NCBI GenBank assembly: GCA_036268295.1
Contig: DATAUK010000009.1
Location: 29,471-93,470, forward strand
Direction: 5' to 3'
Source: DATAUK01 sp036268295
GTDB taxonomy: Bacteria > Actinomycetota > Actinomycetes > JAFAQI01
DNA: 64,000 nucleotides
The position numbers and the translations under genes are program-made. Of the stretch, positions 31,801-40,560 are shown piece after piece. Position 1 is the stretch's first letter. The number at the start of each line of letters is the position of its first letter. The notes under the pieces are model-generated. The model saw only the letters and a program-made list of their open reading frames with translations, was not told the DNA's origin and made no database searches.

Positions 31801-33378
31801 TCAGCTGCTCGGCGTGGTACGGATCAGGTCGACGGCCTTCTCGGCGATCATGATCACCGGCGCGTTGGTGTTGCCGCGGGTGACCTTCGGCATGACCGAG
31901 GCATCCGCGACCCGTAGCGCGGCAATCCCGCGGACCCGCAGCTGCGGATCGCAGACCGCGTCCGCGCTCGAGCCCATCGCCGCCGTCGAGGTGGGGTGGT
32001 AGATGGTCTCGCTGCGGGCGCGGATATAGCCGCGGAGCGCGTCTTCGCTGGTGTCGCCAGGAGCGGGAAGGAACCGCTCGCCGACGTACGGCGCCAGCGC
32101 CGGCTGGGCGGCGATGTCGAAGCAGACCTTGAGACCGGCGAGCATCCGGTCAAGGTCTGATTGCTCGGCATAGTAGTTGGCGCGGATCACGGGCTTCGCG
32201 GTCGGATCGGCGGATCGCAGCGTGATGCTCCCCCGGCTCTGCGGCGTCAGAAGGTAAGGCCCGAGAGTTATGCCGTGCCCGGGCGGGTCGGTGAAGCCAT
32301 GGCTGATGAAGATCGCCGGTGCGAACAGCAGCTGGATGTCGGGCGCCTCGATGCCGGCGTCGGTGCGGATGAAGCCGCCCGCCTCGGCGACGGTTGACGC
32401 GAACGGGCCGCGGTGGCGAAGCAGGTAGTTGGCGATGTGCTTTGGATTCTTATCGGCGCCGAACATCGTCACCGGCTGCGGTGTGTGCCAGCAGGCGCCG
32501 AGCGCGACGTGATCCTGCAGGCCCCGGCCGACGTTCGGGGAGTCGAGTGCGACGTCGATGTCGAGAGCAGCGAGCTCCTCGGCGGGACCGATGCCGGAGA
32601 GCAGGAGCAGCTGCGGCGTGCCGACCGCACCGCCGGCGAGGATGACCTCGCGGTCGGCCTGGAAGATCTGCCGCTTGCCGTCGACGACCGCCTCGACCCC
32701 GACCGCCCGGCCGCGCTCGATGACCACCCGGGTGGCAAGTGCACCGGTGACGACCGAGAGGTTCGACCGGCTCATTGCGGGCTTGAGGAATGCGGTCGCC
32801 GTCGAGCAGCGCCGGCCGGCGCGTTGGGTGGCCTGGTAGATCCCGATGCCGTCCTGGGTCTCGCCGTTGAAGTCCTCGTTGCTCGGCAACCCTGCCTGCG
32901 CGGCGGCCTCGACGTAGGCATGGGAGATCGGATGCGGCGAGCGCTGGTCGCTGACGGTCAGCGGACCGCTGGCGTTGTGAAGCGCTGAGGCACCGCGCTG
33001 GTTGCCCTCCGATCGCAGGAAGTACGGCAGTACGTCCTCGAAGCCCCAACCTTCGCAGCCGGCGTCGCGCCACTCGTCGTAGTCCAGCCGGTTGCCACGG
33101 ATGTAGATCATCGCGTTGATCGACGAGGATCCGCCTAGCACCTTGCCGCGGGGCCAGTACATCTCCCGGCCGTCGCATTCCGGCTCCGGCTCGGTGGCGA
33201 AGTCCCAGTCGTCCTTGGTACGGAACGTCTCGCCGAACGCGGCCGGCGTGGAGATGTTGCGGGAACTATCCGCGCCGCCCGCCTCGAGCAACGTGACCGA
33301 GATGCCGGGTTGTTCGGTGAGCCTCGCCGCCAGGACGCAACCGGCGGACCCCGCCCCGACGATCACGTAGTGCGCCAT
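31801..33378 (-). CDS. GMC-family FAD-dependent oxidoreductase (choline/alcohol dehydrogenase-like)
   Basis: A 525-residue flavoprotein. The dinucleotide fold is at the N-terminus (YVIVGAGSAGCVLAARLTE, VTLLEAGG). GMC signature 1 is in WPRGKVLGGSSSINAMIYIRG and signature 2 in ILAGGAVGTPQLLLLSGIGP. The catalytic His region lies in TIYHPTSTAAMG, and the second catalytic residue is Asn in GNTNAPVIMIAEKAVDLI. Length and spacing match choline dehydrogenase or other primary-alcohol dehydrogenases. No betaine aldehyde dehydrogenase or choline transporter is adjacent, so choline is not specifically supported. The ATG has a GAGG-like sequence 8 bases upstream. Confidence 0.9.
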   Translation of the reverse strand: MAHYVIVGAGSAGCVLAARLTEQPGISVTLLEAGGADSSRNISTPAAFGETFRTKDDWDFATEPEPECDGREMYWPRGKVLGGSSSINAMIYIRGNRLDYDEWRDAGCEGWGFEDVLPYFLRSEGNQRGASALHNASGPLTVSDQRSPHPISHAYVEAAAQAGLPSNEDFNGETQDGIGIYQATQRAGRRCSTATAFLKPAMSRSNLSVVTGALATRVVIERGRAVGVEAVVDGKRQIFQADREVILAGGAVGTPQLLLLSGIGPAEELAALDIDVALDSPNVGRGLQDHVALGACWHTPQPVTMFGADKNPKHIANYLLRHRGPFASTVAEAGGFIRTDAGIEAPDIQLLFAPAIFISHGFTDPPGHGITLGPYLLTPQSRGSITLRSADPTAKPVIRANYYAEQSDLDRMLAGLKVCFDIAAQPALAPYVGERFLPAPGDTSEDALRGYIRARSETIYHPTSTAAMGSSADAVCDPQLRVRGIAALRVADASVMPKVTRGNTNAPVIMIAEKAVDLIRTTPSS

Positions 33379-33562
33379 GCCGACAGCCTCGCATCGACCG
33401 GGTCACTTGTCCTCGCTGGGCTTGGGCGCTCGGCGTTAAAACTCAAAAGCGGCTGATGACGGTGGCTCGGCAATGGCGCCCGGTTTGTTGCCGTCCTCCC
33501 GTTCTGCTGCCCGACCACTGGGGTCCCCCACCTAGCCGCATTTCCTTTTTAACTTCGCAGAC
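33379..33562. other. 184-base intergenic region, no gene
   Basis: The region lies between the lytic transglycosylase stop and the GMC oxidoreductase start, both on the minus strand. It contains a locally AT-richer patch (about 33436-33452 and 33543-33552) and a TGGGG-GA-CCCCA inverted repeat. It presumably holds a terminator and the GMC promoter. No riboswitch or RNA gene was recognised. Confidence 0.3.
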
Positions 33563-34729
33563 TCACGCGTAGCGGTTGGCGATGGTGATGACCTCGCGGA
33601 CGTACCACCAGGCGTGGTTGTAGGAGAAGACCGCGTCATCCAGCGACATCCCGCCGCGCCCGGCACCGGCGGCGCACAGGTAGCGGGCGGCCGAGAAGAC
33701 GGCATCGGTCGGGTCGTTGATGTTGGCCTTGCCGTCGCCATCGGCGTCATAGCCGTACATCGACCACGTCGAGGGCAGGAACTGCATCGGGCCCTCGGCG
33801 CCGGCGGTCGACTTGTGGACGTCGCGGCCGTTTCCGGTCTCCACCGTGCCGATGCCGGCCAGCACGGTCCACGGCAGGCCGGGGCAGGTGACCGCGGCGC
33901 GGCGATAGAGGCTCAGATAGCCGGCCGGGATGGTCTCGGTGGCATAGCTGCTCGATATCGACTGGTTGACCGGGGTCGCACGGGTCACATCGAGATGCGC
34001 CTTGGCGCCGAACGCCTTGTGCAACTCGCCGGTCAGGGCGTCGATCGGGACCTTGGGCGCTGCCACCAGCGCGACCCGATCCGGCGCAAGGCCGAGCACG
34101 CGGCCGGCCGGCTCCGAGAGCAGCGCCTGGGTGCCGTTGAGCCCGATCGTGGCGAAGGCGCCGATCCGCAGCGGTGCCACCTTCCCGCCATACCCGTCGG
34201 CGGCGTACGTCGCGCCGAGGCGGTGCCGCAGCCGGCGACTGTGGGCATACCCAACAGTCAGCTCACCCCGGGCCACCGACGTCCAGAGCGGCGTCGATGT
34301 CGCGGTGAGCTTGGGGGTGAAGCCGCGAATCGTCGACAGCGGCACACCGAGCACGTGCAACCGGACGCCGTGCAGCGCGACACTGCCGCGATCGGCGAGC
34401 ACCACCCGACGGACGCCTGGGCGCTTGCGCAGTCGCTGAACCGCCCGCAGCGATGCCGGCCGGGTCATCGTGACGATCACATCCGGCGGGGTGAGCTTGT
34501 GCAGTGGCGGCACCCGCAGCACAGCCGGTGTGATGACCGGTGACGGCGTGAGGCTCGATGCCGGTTGACCGGTCGGTGCACCACCGAGCGCGGCAACCGA
34601 CGACGCGGCGGCGGCCCGGCCGCTGGCAGAGTGTGACAGCTCGACCGCAACACCGACGCCGACCCCGCCCACCGCGACCAGCGTCGCGGCGACGTAAGCC
34701 ACCGTCTTCGCGGTTCGGGCGGTGGGCAT
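33563..34729 (-). CDS. Exported lytic transglycosylase (SLT domain)
   Basis: A 388-residue cell-wall enzyme predicted to cleave peptidoglycan glycan strands. A single N-terminal hydrophobic helix (VAYVAATLVAVGGVGVGVAV) anchors or exports it; a Ser/Ala/Pro linker and a ~200-residue domain with no family I recognise follow. The last ~120 residues are the SLT lysozyme-like domain: LPWTVLAGIGTVETGNGR with the catalytic Glu, GAEGPMQFLPSTWSMYG, the calcium-loop-like DADGDGKANINDP and VFSYNHAWWYVREVI. GGAGG sits 5 bases before the ATG. It follows suhB by 53 bases on the same strand, with a hairpin between them. Confidence 0.9.
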   Translation of the reverse strand: MPTARTAKTVAYVAATLVAVGGVGVGVAVELSHSASGRAAAASSVAALGGAPTGQPASSLTPSPVITPAVLRVPPLHKLTPPDVIVTMTRPASLRAVQRLRKRPGVRRVVLADRGSVALHGVRLHVLGVPLSTIRGFTPKLTATSTPLWTSVARGELTVGYAHSRRLRHRLGATYAADGYGGKVAPLRIGAFATIGLNGTQALLSEPAGRVLGLAPDRVALVAAPKVPIDALTGELHKAFGAKAHLDVTRATPVNQSISSSYATETIPAGYLSLYRRAAVTCPGLPWTVLAGIGTVETGNGRDVHKSTAGAEGPMQFLPSTWSMYGYDADGDGKANINDPTDAVFSAARYLCAAGAGRGGMSLDDAVFSYNHAWWYVREVITIANRYA

Positions 34730-34778
34730 CCCGGCCTCCGTCGGTTGATCGAGCTCGGCCTGCTGTCTGGTCTAACGC

Positions 34779-34801
34779 GCCGTCAGCGCTGCGGTGACGG
34801 C
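34779..34801 (-). terminator. Hairpin at the suhB stop codon
   Basis: GCCGTCA and TGACGGC form a 7-base-pair perfect stem with a 9-base loop overlapping the end of suhB and its stop. This is a possible terminator of the sdh-suhB operon before the transglycosylase gene. Confidence 0.45.
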
Positions 34802-35589
34802 CCGTCCGCCTTGGAGACCACCAACAGGTCGTGCAGTCGGTCGAACAGGACCGGGTTGGCGGCCAGCGTGGTGTGCCGTCCAGGCGGGCGGCCTTCCAGC
34901 CCGTCGACCCGAGCTCCTGCCTCGCGGGCGATGAGCGCACCTGCCGCCCAGTCCCACTTGTGCATGCCGCTTTCGAAGAAGGCATCCACCTGTCCCGAGG
35001 CTACCGCGCACAGATCGAGCGCCGCCGAGCCGTGACGCCGGATGTCCCGTACCGCGGGAAGCACCCGCACCATCGACCGAGCCTGCACCGACCGGAGCTC
35101 GATGTCGTAGCCGAACCCGGTGGCGAGCAGCGTCTGGGCCAGGTCGGTCTCCGACGTACAGCTGATCGGCTCGCCGTCCCGGGTCGCACCGCCGCCGCAG
35201 GTCGCCGAGTAGATGATCCGATGCTCGACATCGAGGACAACGCCGGCGGCGAGCACACCGTCGACCTCGGCAGCGATCGAGACGGAGTACTCCGGGATGC
35301 CGTAGAGGTAGTTCACGGTTCCGTCGAGCGGGTCGACCAGCCAGGTGACCCCGGTGGCGCCGGACGATGCCGCGCTCTCCTCGCTGATCACCGCGTCGTC
35401 CGGGCGGGTGCGGGCGAGGCCGGTGAGGATGACCTGCTCGGCGGCGCGGTCCATGACCGTGACGACATCGGTCGGCGTGGACTTCGTCGTAACGCCGAGG
35501 TCGGTCGGGCGCGCCCGGAGCACTTCTCCGGCCGCCTGTGCGAGCGATCGCGCCAGCCCGACCAGATCGGCGGCCAGCGCCTCGCTCAG
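34783..35589 (-). CDS. suhB: Inositol-1-monophosphatase family protein, probable CTG start
   Basis: A magnesium-dependent phosphatase of the IMPase family. In actinobacteria it supplies myo-inositol for phosphatidylinositol and mycothiol. Motifs are complete: ISEESAAS, the metal site WLVDPLDGTVNYLYGIPEY and the C-terminal KWDWAAGALIAREAGARV. The first ordinary start (GTG 35523) would remove the N-terminal helix every family member has. Reading upstream in frame gives SEALAADLVGLARSLAQAAG with no ATG, GTG or TTG, and the frame begins at a CTG (35589) that overlaps the sdhB TGA as CTGA, with AGGA 5 bases before it. I therefore propose a coupled CTG start and 268 residues. The mycobacterial orthologue precedes sigA. 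Confidence 0.88.
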   Translation of the reverse strand: MSEALAADLVGLARSLAQAAGEVLRARPTDLGVTTKSTPTDVVTVMDRAAEQVILTGLARTRPDDAVISEESAASSGATGVTWLVDPLDGTVNYLYGIPEYSVSIAAEVDGVLAAGVVLDVEHRIIYSATCGGGATRDGEPISCTSETDLAQTLLATGFGYDIELRSVQARSMVRVLPAVRDIRRHGSAALDLCAVASGQVDAFFESGMHKWDWAAGALIAREAGARVDGLEGRPPGRHTTLAANPVLFDRLHDLLVVSKADGPSPQR

Positions 35590-36584
35590 CTGGTCCTGCG
35601 CCGTCTCAGCGCCCAGGCGAGGACACCGACGCCGGCAGCGGCACCGGTCGCGCTGGCGGCCGGCAACGCCGCCTTGCGCAACGTGGACGAGCTCGCTGCG
35701 GAGGTCCCAGTTTCGGCGACGTACGCCGCGGACTCAGCACCGTCGGCGGTCTGTTGCGGATGCTTGATCGGGTTGGACCCGCCAGGGCGTACCGGCCCGA
35801 CCTTGGTCCGAGCCGGCTCCTTGCGCATCCCGATCTTCGAGCCGAGGAACAGGATCGGGTCGTACTTCGTGTCGATCACCCGCTCCTTCAACGGGATGAT
35901 CCCGTTGTCGGTGATGTGGATGTTCTCGGGACAGACCTCGGTGCAGCACTTGGTGATGTTGCAGTAGCCGAGCCCTTCCTGCTCCTGCACCATCTGCTTG
36001 CGGTCAACGGTGTCGAGCGGGTGCATGTCGAGCTCGGCGTAGCGAATGAAGAACCGCGGCCCGGCGAAGTTGGGCTTGTTCTCCTCGTGGTCACGGATGA
36101 CGTGGCAGGTGTTCTGGCACAGGAAGCATTCGATGCACTTGCGGAACTCCTGGCTGCGCTCGACGTCGACCTGCGACATCCGGAACTTCCCGCCGGAGTT
36201 GTCCGACGGCGGCGCGAACGCCGGCACCTCACGAGCCTTCTCGAAGTTGAACGACACGTCTGTCACCAGGTCTCGGATCACTGGGAAGGTGCGCATCGGG
36301 TTGACCGTGATCGTCTCGTCCGGCTCGAACGTCGAGAGTCGGGTCATGCACATCAGCCGTGGTTTGCCGTTGATCTCGGCGCTACATGATCCGCACTTGC
36401 CGGCCTTGCAGTTCCAGCGGATCGCGAGGTCGCCGGTCTGGGTCGCCTGCAGCCGATGCAGTGCATCGAGCACCACCTCGCCCTCTTCGACCGCGACCGT
36501 GTAGTCGACGAAGTCACCGCCGGTCGCGTCGCCGCGCCAGACCCGCAGGTTGATGTCCCGCGCCGAGCTTTCGTTGTCGGCCAT
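35586..36584 (-). CDS. sdhB: Succinate dehydrogenase iron-sulfur subunit with C-terminal membrane tail
   Basis: A 332-residue electron-transfer subunit of complex II. It carries the 2Fe-2S cluster in WNCKAGKCGSCSAEINGKP (plus the Cys in LMCMTR), and the 4Fe-4S and 3Fe-4S ligands in CIECFLCQNTCHV and CCTEVCPENIHI. Usual SdhB is ~240-260 residues. Here ~85 residues follow, with a Pro/Ser/Ala linker and a terminal hydrophobic helix (GAAAGVGVLAWAL) ending RRRRTS. This extra anchor is unusual. GAGGAG lies 9 bases before the ATG inside the end of sdhA. Its stop overlaps the proposed suhB start. Electrons would pass from SdhA to the quinone site in the membrane subunit. Confidence 0.95.
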   Translation of the reverse strand: MADNESSARDINLRVWRGDATGGDFVDYTVAVEEGEVVLDALHRLQATQTGDLAIRWNCKAGKCGSCSAEINGKPRLMCMTRLSTFEPDETITVNPMRTFPVIRDLVTDVSFNFEKAREVPAFAPPSDNSGGKFRMSQVDVERSQEFRKCIECFLCQNTCHVIRDHEENKPNFAGPRFFIRYAELDMHPLDTVDRKQMVQEQEGLGYCNITKCCTEVCPENIHITDNGIIPLKERVIDTKYDPILFLGSKIGMRKEPARTKVGPVRPGGSNPIKHPQQTADGAESAAYVAETGTSAASSSTLRKAALPAASATGAAAGVGVLAWALRRRRTS

Positions 36585-38381
36585 TTACTTGGTCTCCTCG
36601 AACAGCTTCGCCAGGTCACTGGGCATCTTCGGTAACGGCTTGCGGGTGATGGTGATCGCGCCGTCCTTCTCCTTGACGATCAGGTTGACCTCGCCCCACT
36701 CGGCATCGGTCTGTGGGAAGTCGTCGCGGGTGTGGCCGCCGCGACTCTCGGTACGTTCCAGCGCCGCCCGCGCGCACGACTCGGACACGGTCAGCATCGC
36801 GTTGATGTCGAGCGCCACATGCCAGCCGGGGTTGTAGGCGCGACCGCCCTCGACCGTGACCTTTTTGGCTCTGGCCTTGAATTTCTCGATCTCCTTGAGC
36901 GCCTGCGTCATCTCCTTGGCGGTGCGGATGATGCCGACCAGGTCGAACATGATGTCCTGCAGCTCGGCCTGCACGGCGTAGGGGTTCTCGCCGCCGTTGG
37001 TCTCGAACGGCTTGAGTGCATCCGCGATCGCGGCCGTGACATCGGCCGCTTTCGGAGCCGGTCGCCTGGCCAGCGTCGCGGCGTACGACGCGGCGGACTC
37101 GCCGGCCCGCTTGCCGAACACGAGCAGGTCGGACAGCGAGTTGCCACCGAGCCGGTTCGAGCCGTGCATGCCGCCTGAGGCCTCGCCGACGGCGAATAGA
37201 CCGGCGACCGTCGCCGCCTGGGTCTCCGGGTCGACCTCGACCCCGCCCATGACGTAGTGAGCCGTCGGCGCGACCTCCATCGGGTCGGTCGTGATGTCGA
37301 CGTCGGCCAATTCCTTGAACTGGTGGTACATCGAGGGCAGTCGCTTGTGGATGTCGGCCGCGCTTCGACGCGTCGCGATGTCGAGAAACACCCCGCCGTG
37401 GGGCGATCCACGGCCGGCCTTGACCTCGGAGTTGATCGCCCGGGCGACCTCGTCGCGAGGCAGCAGCTCGGGCGGCCGGCGGTTGTTGATGTGGTCGTCG
37501 TACCAGCGGTCGGCTTCTTCCTCGGTGTCCGCGGTCTCGGCTTTGAAGTAGTCGGTGATGTAGTCGAACATGAACCGCTTGCCCTCGGAGTTGCGGAGCA
37601 CTCCGCCCTCGCCACGCACCGACTCGGTGATCAGCAAACCGCGCACCGACAGCGGCCAGACCATGCCGGTCGGGTGGAACTGCACGAACTCCATGTTGAT
37701 CAGCGAGGCGCCGGCGGTCAGGGCGAGCGCGTGGCCGTCACCGGTGTATTCCCAGGAGTTGCTTGTTACCTTGAACGACTTGCCGATCCCACCGGTCGCG
37801 ATGATGACGGCTGGGGCGTTGAGCTGGATGAACGAGCCGGTCTCGCGCCAGTAGCCGAAGGTGCCGGCGATCTTGGTGCCGGACTTCAGCAGCCGGGTGA
37901 CCGTGCACTCCATGAAGACATCGATGCCGATGTCGACCGCGCGCTGCTGCAGGGTCCGGATCATCTCAAGGCCGGTGCGGTCGCCGACATGGGCGAGCCG
38001 GGCGTAGCGGTGGCCGCCGAAGTCGCGCTGGGAGATCTTGCCTTCCTTGGTGCGGTCGAACAGCGCGCCCCACTCTTCGAGCTCCCAGACCCGCTCCGGC
38101 GCCTCCTGTGCGTGCAGCTGCGCCATCCGCCAGTTGTTGAGCATCTTGCCGCCGCGCATCGTGTCGCGGAAGTGGACCTGCCAATTATCCTCTGGCCAGA
38201 CGTTGCCCATCGAGGCCGCGATCCCGCCCTCCGCCATGACGGTGTGAGCCTTGCCGAGCAGCGACTTGGTGACGATCGCGGTCCGCGCGCCTGCCTCATG
38301 CGCCGCGATTGCCGCCCGCAGCCCGGAGCCGCCGGCACCGATGACGACGACGTCGTAGTCGTGAGTTTCGTGATCAGCCAT
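36585..38381 (-). CDS. sdhA: Succinate dehydrogenase flavoprotein subunit
   Basis: A 598-residue subunit that oxidises succinate to fumarate with covalently bound FAD. The FAD fold is at residues ~8-40 (YDVVVIGAGGSGLRAAIAAHE), with the flavinylation His in SLLGKAHTVMAEGGIAAS. Active-site segments are QFHPTG, VRGEGGVLRNSEGKRFM, the catalytic Arg near PRDEVARAI, HYVMGGVEVD and EASGGMHGSNRLGGNSLSD. The C-terminal helical domain is complete. It lies 15 bases after sdhC and ends one base before the sdhB ATG. The operon and membrane subunit type match the Sdh1 complex (Rv0247c-Rv0249c) of M. tuberculosis as I know it. Confidence 0.97.
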   Translation of the reverse strand: MADHETHDYDVVVIGAGGSGLRAAIAAHEAGARTAIVTKSLLGKAHTVMAEGGIAASMGNVWPEDNWQVHFRDTMRGGKMLNNWRMAQLHAQEAPERVWELEEWGALFDRTKEGKISQRDFGGHRYARLAHVGDRTGLEMIRTLQQRAVDIGIDVFMECTVTRLLKSGTKIAGTFGYWRETGSFIQLNAPAVIIATGGIGKSFKVTSNSWEYTGDGHALALTAGASLINMEFVQFHPTGMVWPLSVRGLLITESVRGEGGVLRNSEGKRFMFDYITDYFKAETADTEEEADRWYDDHINNRRPPELLPRDEVARAINSEVKAGRGSPHGGVFLDIATRRSAADIHKRLPSMYHQFKELADVDITTDPMEVAPTAHYVMGGVEVDPETQAATVAGLFAVGEASGGMHGSNRLGGNSLSDLLVFGKRAGESAASYAATLARRPAPKAADVTAAIADALKPFETNGGENPYAVQAELQDIMFDLVGIIRTAKEMTQALKEIEKFKARAKKVTVEGGRAYNPGWHVALDINAMLTVSESCARAALERTESRGGHTRDDFPQTDAEWGEVNLIVKEKDGAITITRKPLPKMPSDLAKLFEETK

Positions 38382-38396
38382 TACGAGTGCCGCCGC

Positions 38397-39224
38397 CTAG
38401 AAGATGTGGTGATAGTCGGTGAACGTGCCGTTGGAGACCAGCCGGATGTAGCCGTCGGCCACGCCAATCCAGATCAACGACGCCCACGCCCACTGCAAGT
38501 GCCGTTTGTTCAACCAGGACACGAACGTCCACCACTTGTAGCGAACCGGATGTTTGGAGAAGCTGTTGATCCGCCCGGCGGTGACGTGACGACACGAGTG
38601 GCACCCGAAGGTGTAGCCGAGGATCAGCAGGGCGTTGATGACCAGGACGAACGAGCCGACTCCGATGAAGAAGCGCCCGCTGTAGATGAAGGACCTGACC
38701 GCGTCGTAGCTGAGGATCCCGGCGAACACCACCGCGGCGTACCAGGTGTAACGGTGGATGTTCTGGATCAGCAACGGGAACCGGGTCTCGCCGCTGTACT
38801 TGTTGTGCGGCTCGGAGACCGCGCATGCCGGCGGTGAGAGCCAGAACGAGCGGTAGTAGGCCTTGCGGTAGTAGTAGCAGGTCGCCCGGAAGCTGAGCGG
38901 GAAGATCAGGACGTAGAGCGCCGGCGAGAGCCACTGCCAGGCGTCCCAGTGCCACCACGCGATCGACGACGGGCAACCGTGCGCCACGCACGGCGAGTAG
39001 AACGGCGAGACGTAGGGGCTGGCGAAGAAGATCCGGTGGACCGCGCCGTTGTCATAAACCAGCGGATGGTTGAACGCCGCCCAGGTCGCGTAGATCACGA
39101 ATGCGGTGAAGCCGATCGCGGTGATCAATGGCGAGATCCACCATCGATCAGTGCGCAGCGTCTTTTCGCTGATCGCTGCCCGTTCGGTCGACCGTGGACC
39201 CTGCGTCATCACCGGCGTCGCCAT
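38397..39224 (-). CDS. sdhC: Succinate dehydrogenase membrane anchor subunit (Sdh1-type)
   Basis: A 275-residue membrane protein with about five helices (ISPLITAIGFTAFVIYATWA, WQWLSPALYVLIFPLSF, YTWYAAVVFAGILSY, FIGVGSFVLVINALLILGYTF, WAWASLIWIGVADGYI). Conserved histidines in SIAWWHWDAWQW, LLIQNIHRYTW and CHSCRHVT are candidates for heme ligands. This single-polypeptide anchor resembles the one in mycobacterial Sdh1 rather than the short SdhC/SdhD pair. The ATG at 39224 (MATPVMTQGPRS) is preferred to an in-frame start 39 bases upstream. The promoter region shares a GATAG-ACC-CTATC palindrome. Confidence 0.88.
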   Translation of the reverse strand: MATPVMTQGPRSTERAAISEKTLRTDRWWISPLITAIGFTAFVIYATWAAFNHPLVYDNGAVHRIFFASPYVSPFYSPCVAHGCPSSIAWWHWDAWQWLSPALYVLIFPLSFRATCYYYRKAYYRSFWLSPPACAVSEPHNKYSGETRFPLLIQNIHRYTWYAAVVFAGILSYDAVRSFIYSGRFFIGVGSFVLVINALLILGYTFGCHSCRHVTAGRINSFSKHPVRYKWWTFVSWLNKRHLQWAWASLIWIGVADGYIRLVSNGTFTDYHHIF

Positions 39225-39276
39225 ATGCGGGCGGCCATCCCTTCTCCACGCGGTACGGCGCACGAAACGCGCCGCC

Positions 39277-39289
39277 GATAGACCCTATC
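39277..39289. promoter_or_regulatory. Palindrome over a possible sdh -10 element
   Basis: GATAG-ACC-CTATC is a perfect 5+3+5 palindrome. On the minus strand TAGGGT (39286-39281) inside it would serve as a -10 for sdhC, about 57 bases upstream of the ATG. A repressor could act here; inference. Confidence 0.35.
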
Positions 39290-39376
39290 TTCGCGACCCG
39301 CTGGACCACCTAGGCACCCGGGTCGGTAGTTACGCCCTGAGGTGACTAGGAATGAGTGTCCGTGGGTAGGTGTTTG

Positions 39377-39625
39377 ATGGAGACGATGAACACCACGACC
39401 GAAGCGCCGCCACTGTCCCCAGCCGATCGCTGCGACAGGTGCGGAGCGCGCGCCCTCGTCCGAGCCGTGATGCCCGGCGGCGGCGACCTCTACTTCTGCG
39501 CCCACCACGGTCGTGAGCACGCCGCGCGGCTTCGCGAAGTAGCAATTGAGATCCACGACCACACCGGTGCGTTGCTCGATGACGCGGAGCCTGCTGCCGC
39601 CGACGGCGGCATCCCGAACGACTGA
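39377..39625 (+). CDS. DUF7455 small zinc-ribbon-like protein
   Basis: An 82-residue cytosolic protein with CDRCGARALVRAVMPGG followed by LYFCAHHGREHAARLREVAI. The C-x2-C and C-x-H-H set should bind one zinc. This is the pattern of the actinobacterial DUF7455 family of unknown function. Starts at 39377 or 39386 are both possible; the first has AGGTG a few bases upstream. It is divergent from the sdh operon and its stop abuts the convergent ABC ATPase gene (one base between). Confidence 0.8.
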   Translation: METMNTTTEAPPLSPADRCDRCGARALVRAVMPGGGDLYFCAHHGREHAARLREVAIEIHDHTGALLDDAEPAAADGGIPND

Positions 39626-39626
39626 C

Positions 39627-40463
39627 CTACCCGAGTCGAGCGAGTGCGGCGCGAGCCGTCCATCTGCCGCGATGTGCCAACACCCGCAGCGGCAAGCCGA
39701 ACGTCCGTGACAGCGATGCCGAGGTCAGCGCGGCTTCGATCGGCCCCGCCTCGACCACTTGGCCTTCCCGGATCAGCAACGCGTGGGTGAATCCCTCCGG
39801 GATCTCCTCGACGTGATGGGAAACCAGTACCTGCACCGGCGCGTCGGCATCGTCGGCAAGCCGGCTCAACAGCCGTAGCAATGCTTCCCGACCGCCGAGA
39901 TCTAGTCCGGCGGCCGGCTCGTCGAGCAGCAACACCTCAGGGTCGGTCATGACCGCCCGGGCCAGTTGCACCCGCTTGCGCTCGCCTTCACTCAGCGACC
40001 CGAACCGGCGGTCAACCAGGCGTCGGCAGCCGACCTGGGCGAGCAGGTCGTGTGCCCGCGAGATGTCGGCTGCGTCGTAACGCTCGCCGCCACGCTTCAC
40101 AATCGCCTGTGAGGCCGTCAGCACTACGTCGAGCACCACTTCATCGACCGGGATGAGGTCGGCGAGCGCCGCGCTCGCCCAGCCGACCCGGGGAAGCAGG
40201 TCGTCGAGGTCAGCCTCCTCGAGCGGCTCGCCGAGCAGCGCAACCGCGCCCGACGTCGGGCGCATCGCGCCGGCCATGACCTGGAGGAGGGTCGACTTGC
40301 CGGCGCCGTTGGCACCGATGACCACCCATCGCTCACCGGCGCGGACCGTCCAGCTGACCTGGCGCAGCAGCATGGCGCCGACACGGCGAACACTGACGTT
40401 GTCCAGCGCCGCGATGGTCTGCGGGTCAGCATGGAATTGGGGAAGGCCGACAGCGTAAGTCAC
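39627..40463 (-). CDS. Stand-alone ABC transporter ATP-binding protein
   Basis: A 278-residue ATPase. Walker A is VIGANGAGKSTLLQ, the signature is FGSLSEGERKRVQLARAV, Walker B is VLLLDEPAAGLDL, and the switch His is in VLVSHHVEEI. The C-terminal ~40 residues (LSRTFGLPLRVLAHRGRW) resemble ModF/PhnC-neighbour ATPases acting alone. No permease gene overlaps it. The GTG at 40463 is the only start that retains the first beta strand; TAGCGT lies 8 bases upstream. Its transport role, if any, cannot be assigned. Confidence 0.82.
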   Translation of the reverse strand: MTYAVGLPQFHADPQTIAALDNVSVRRVGAMLLRQVSWTVRAGERWVVIGANGAGKSTLLQVMAGAMRPTSGAVALLGEPLEEADLDDLLPRVGWASAALADLIPVDEVVLDVVLTASQAIVKRGGERYDAADISRAHDLLAQVGCRRLVDRRFGSLSEGERKRVQLARAVMTDPEVLLLDEPAAGLDLGGREALLRLLSRLADDADAPVQVLVSHHVEEIPEGFTHALLIREGQVVEAGPIEAALTSASLSRTFGLPLRVLAHRGRWTARAALARLG

Positions 40464-40560
40464 GCCTGTTAACGCTAGGGACTGCTGCGACAGATGTCCG
40501 GTTCCCACGCCGAACTTGGGCAGCTTCGGGTCTTTCAGTCAGCACCGCCCTGATCGAACG

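Noticed and set aside
33379..33562. Possible small gene with AAGGA before ATG at 33542 on the minus strand
   Set aside because: It would encode about 31 residues of low-complexity Arg/Gly sequence, with too short a spacer and no homology that I recognise.
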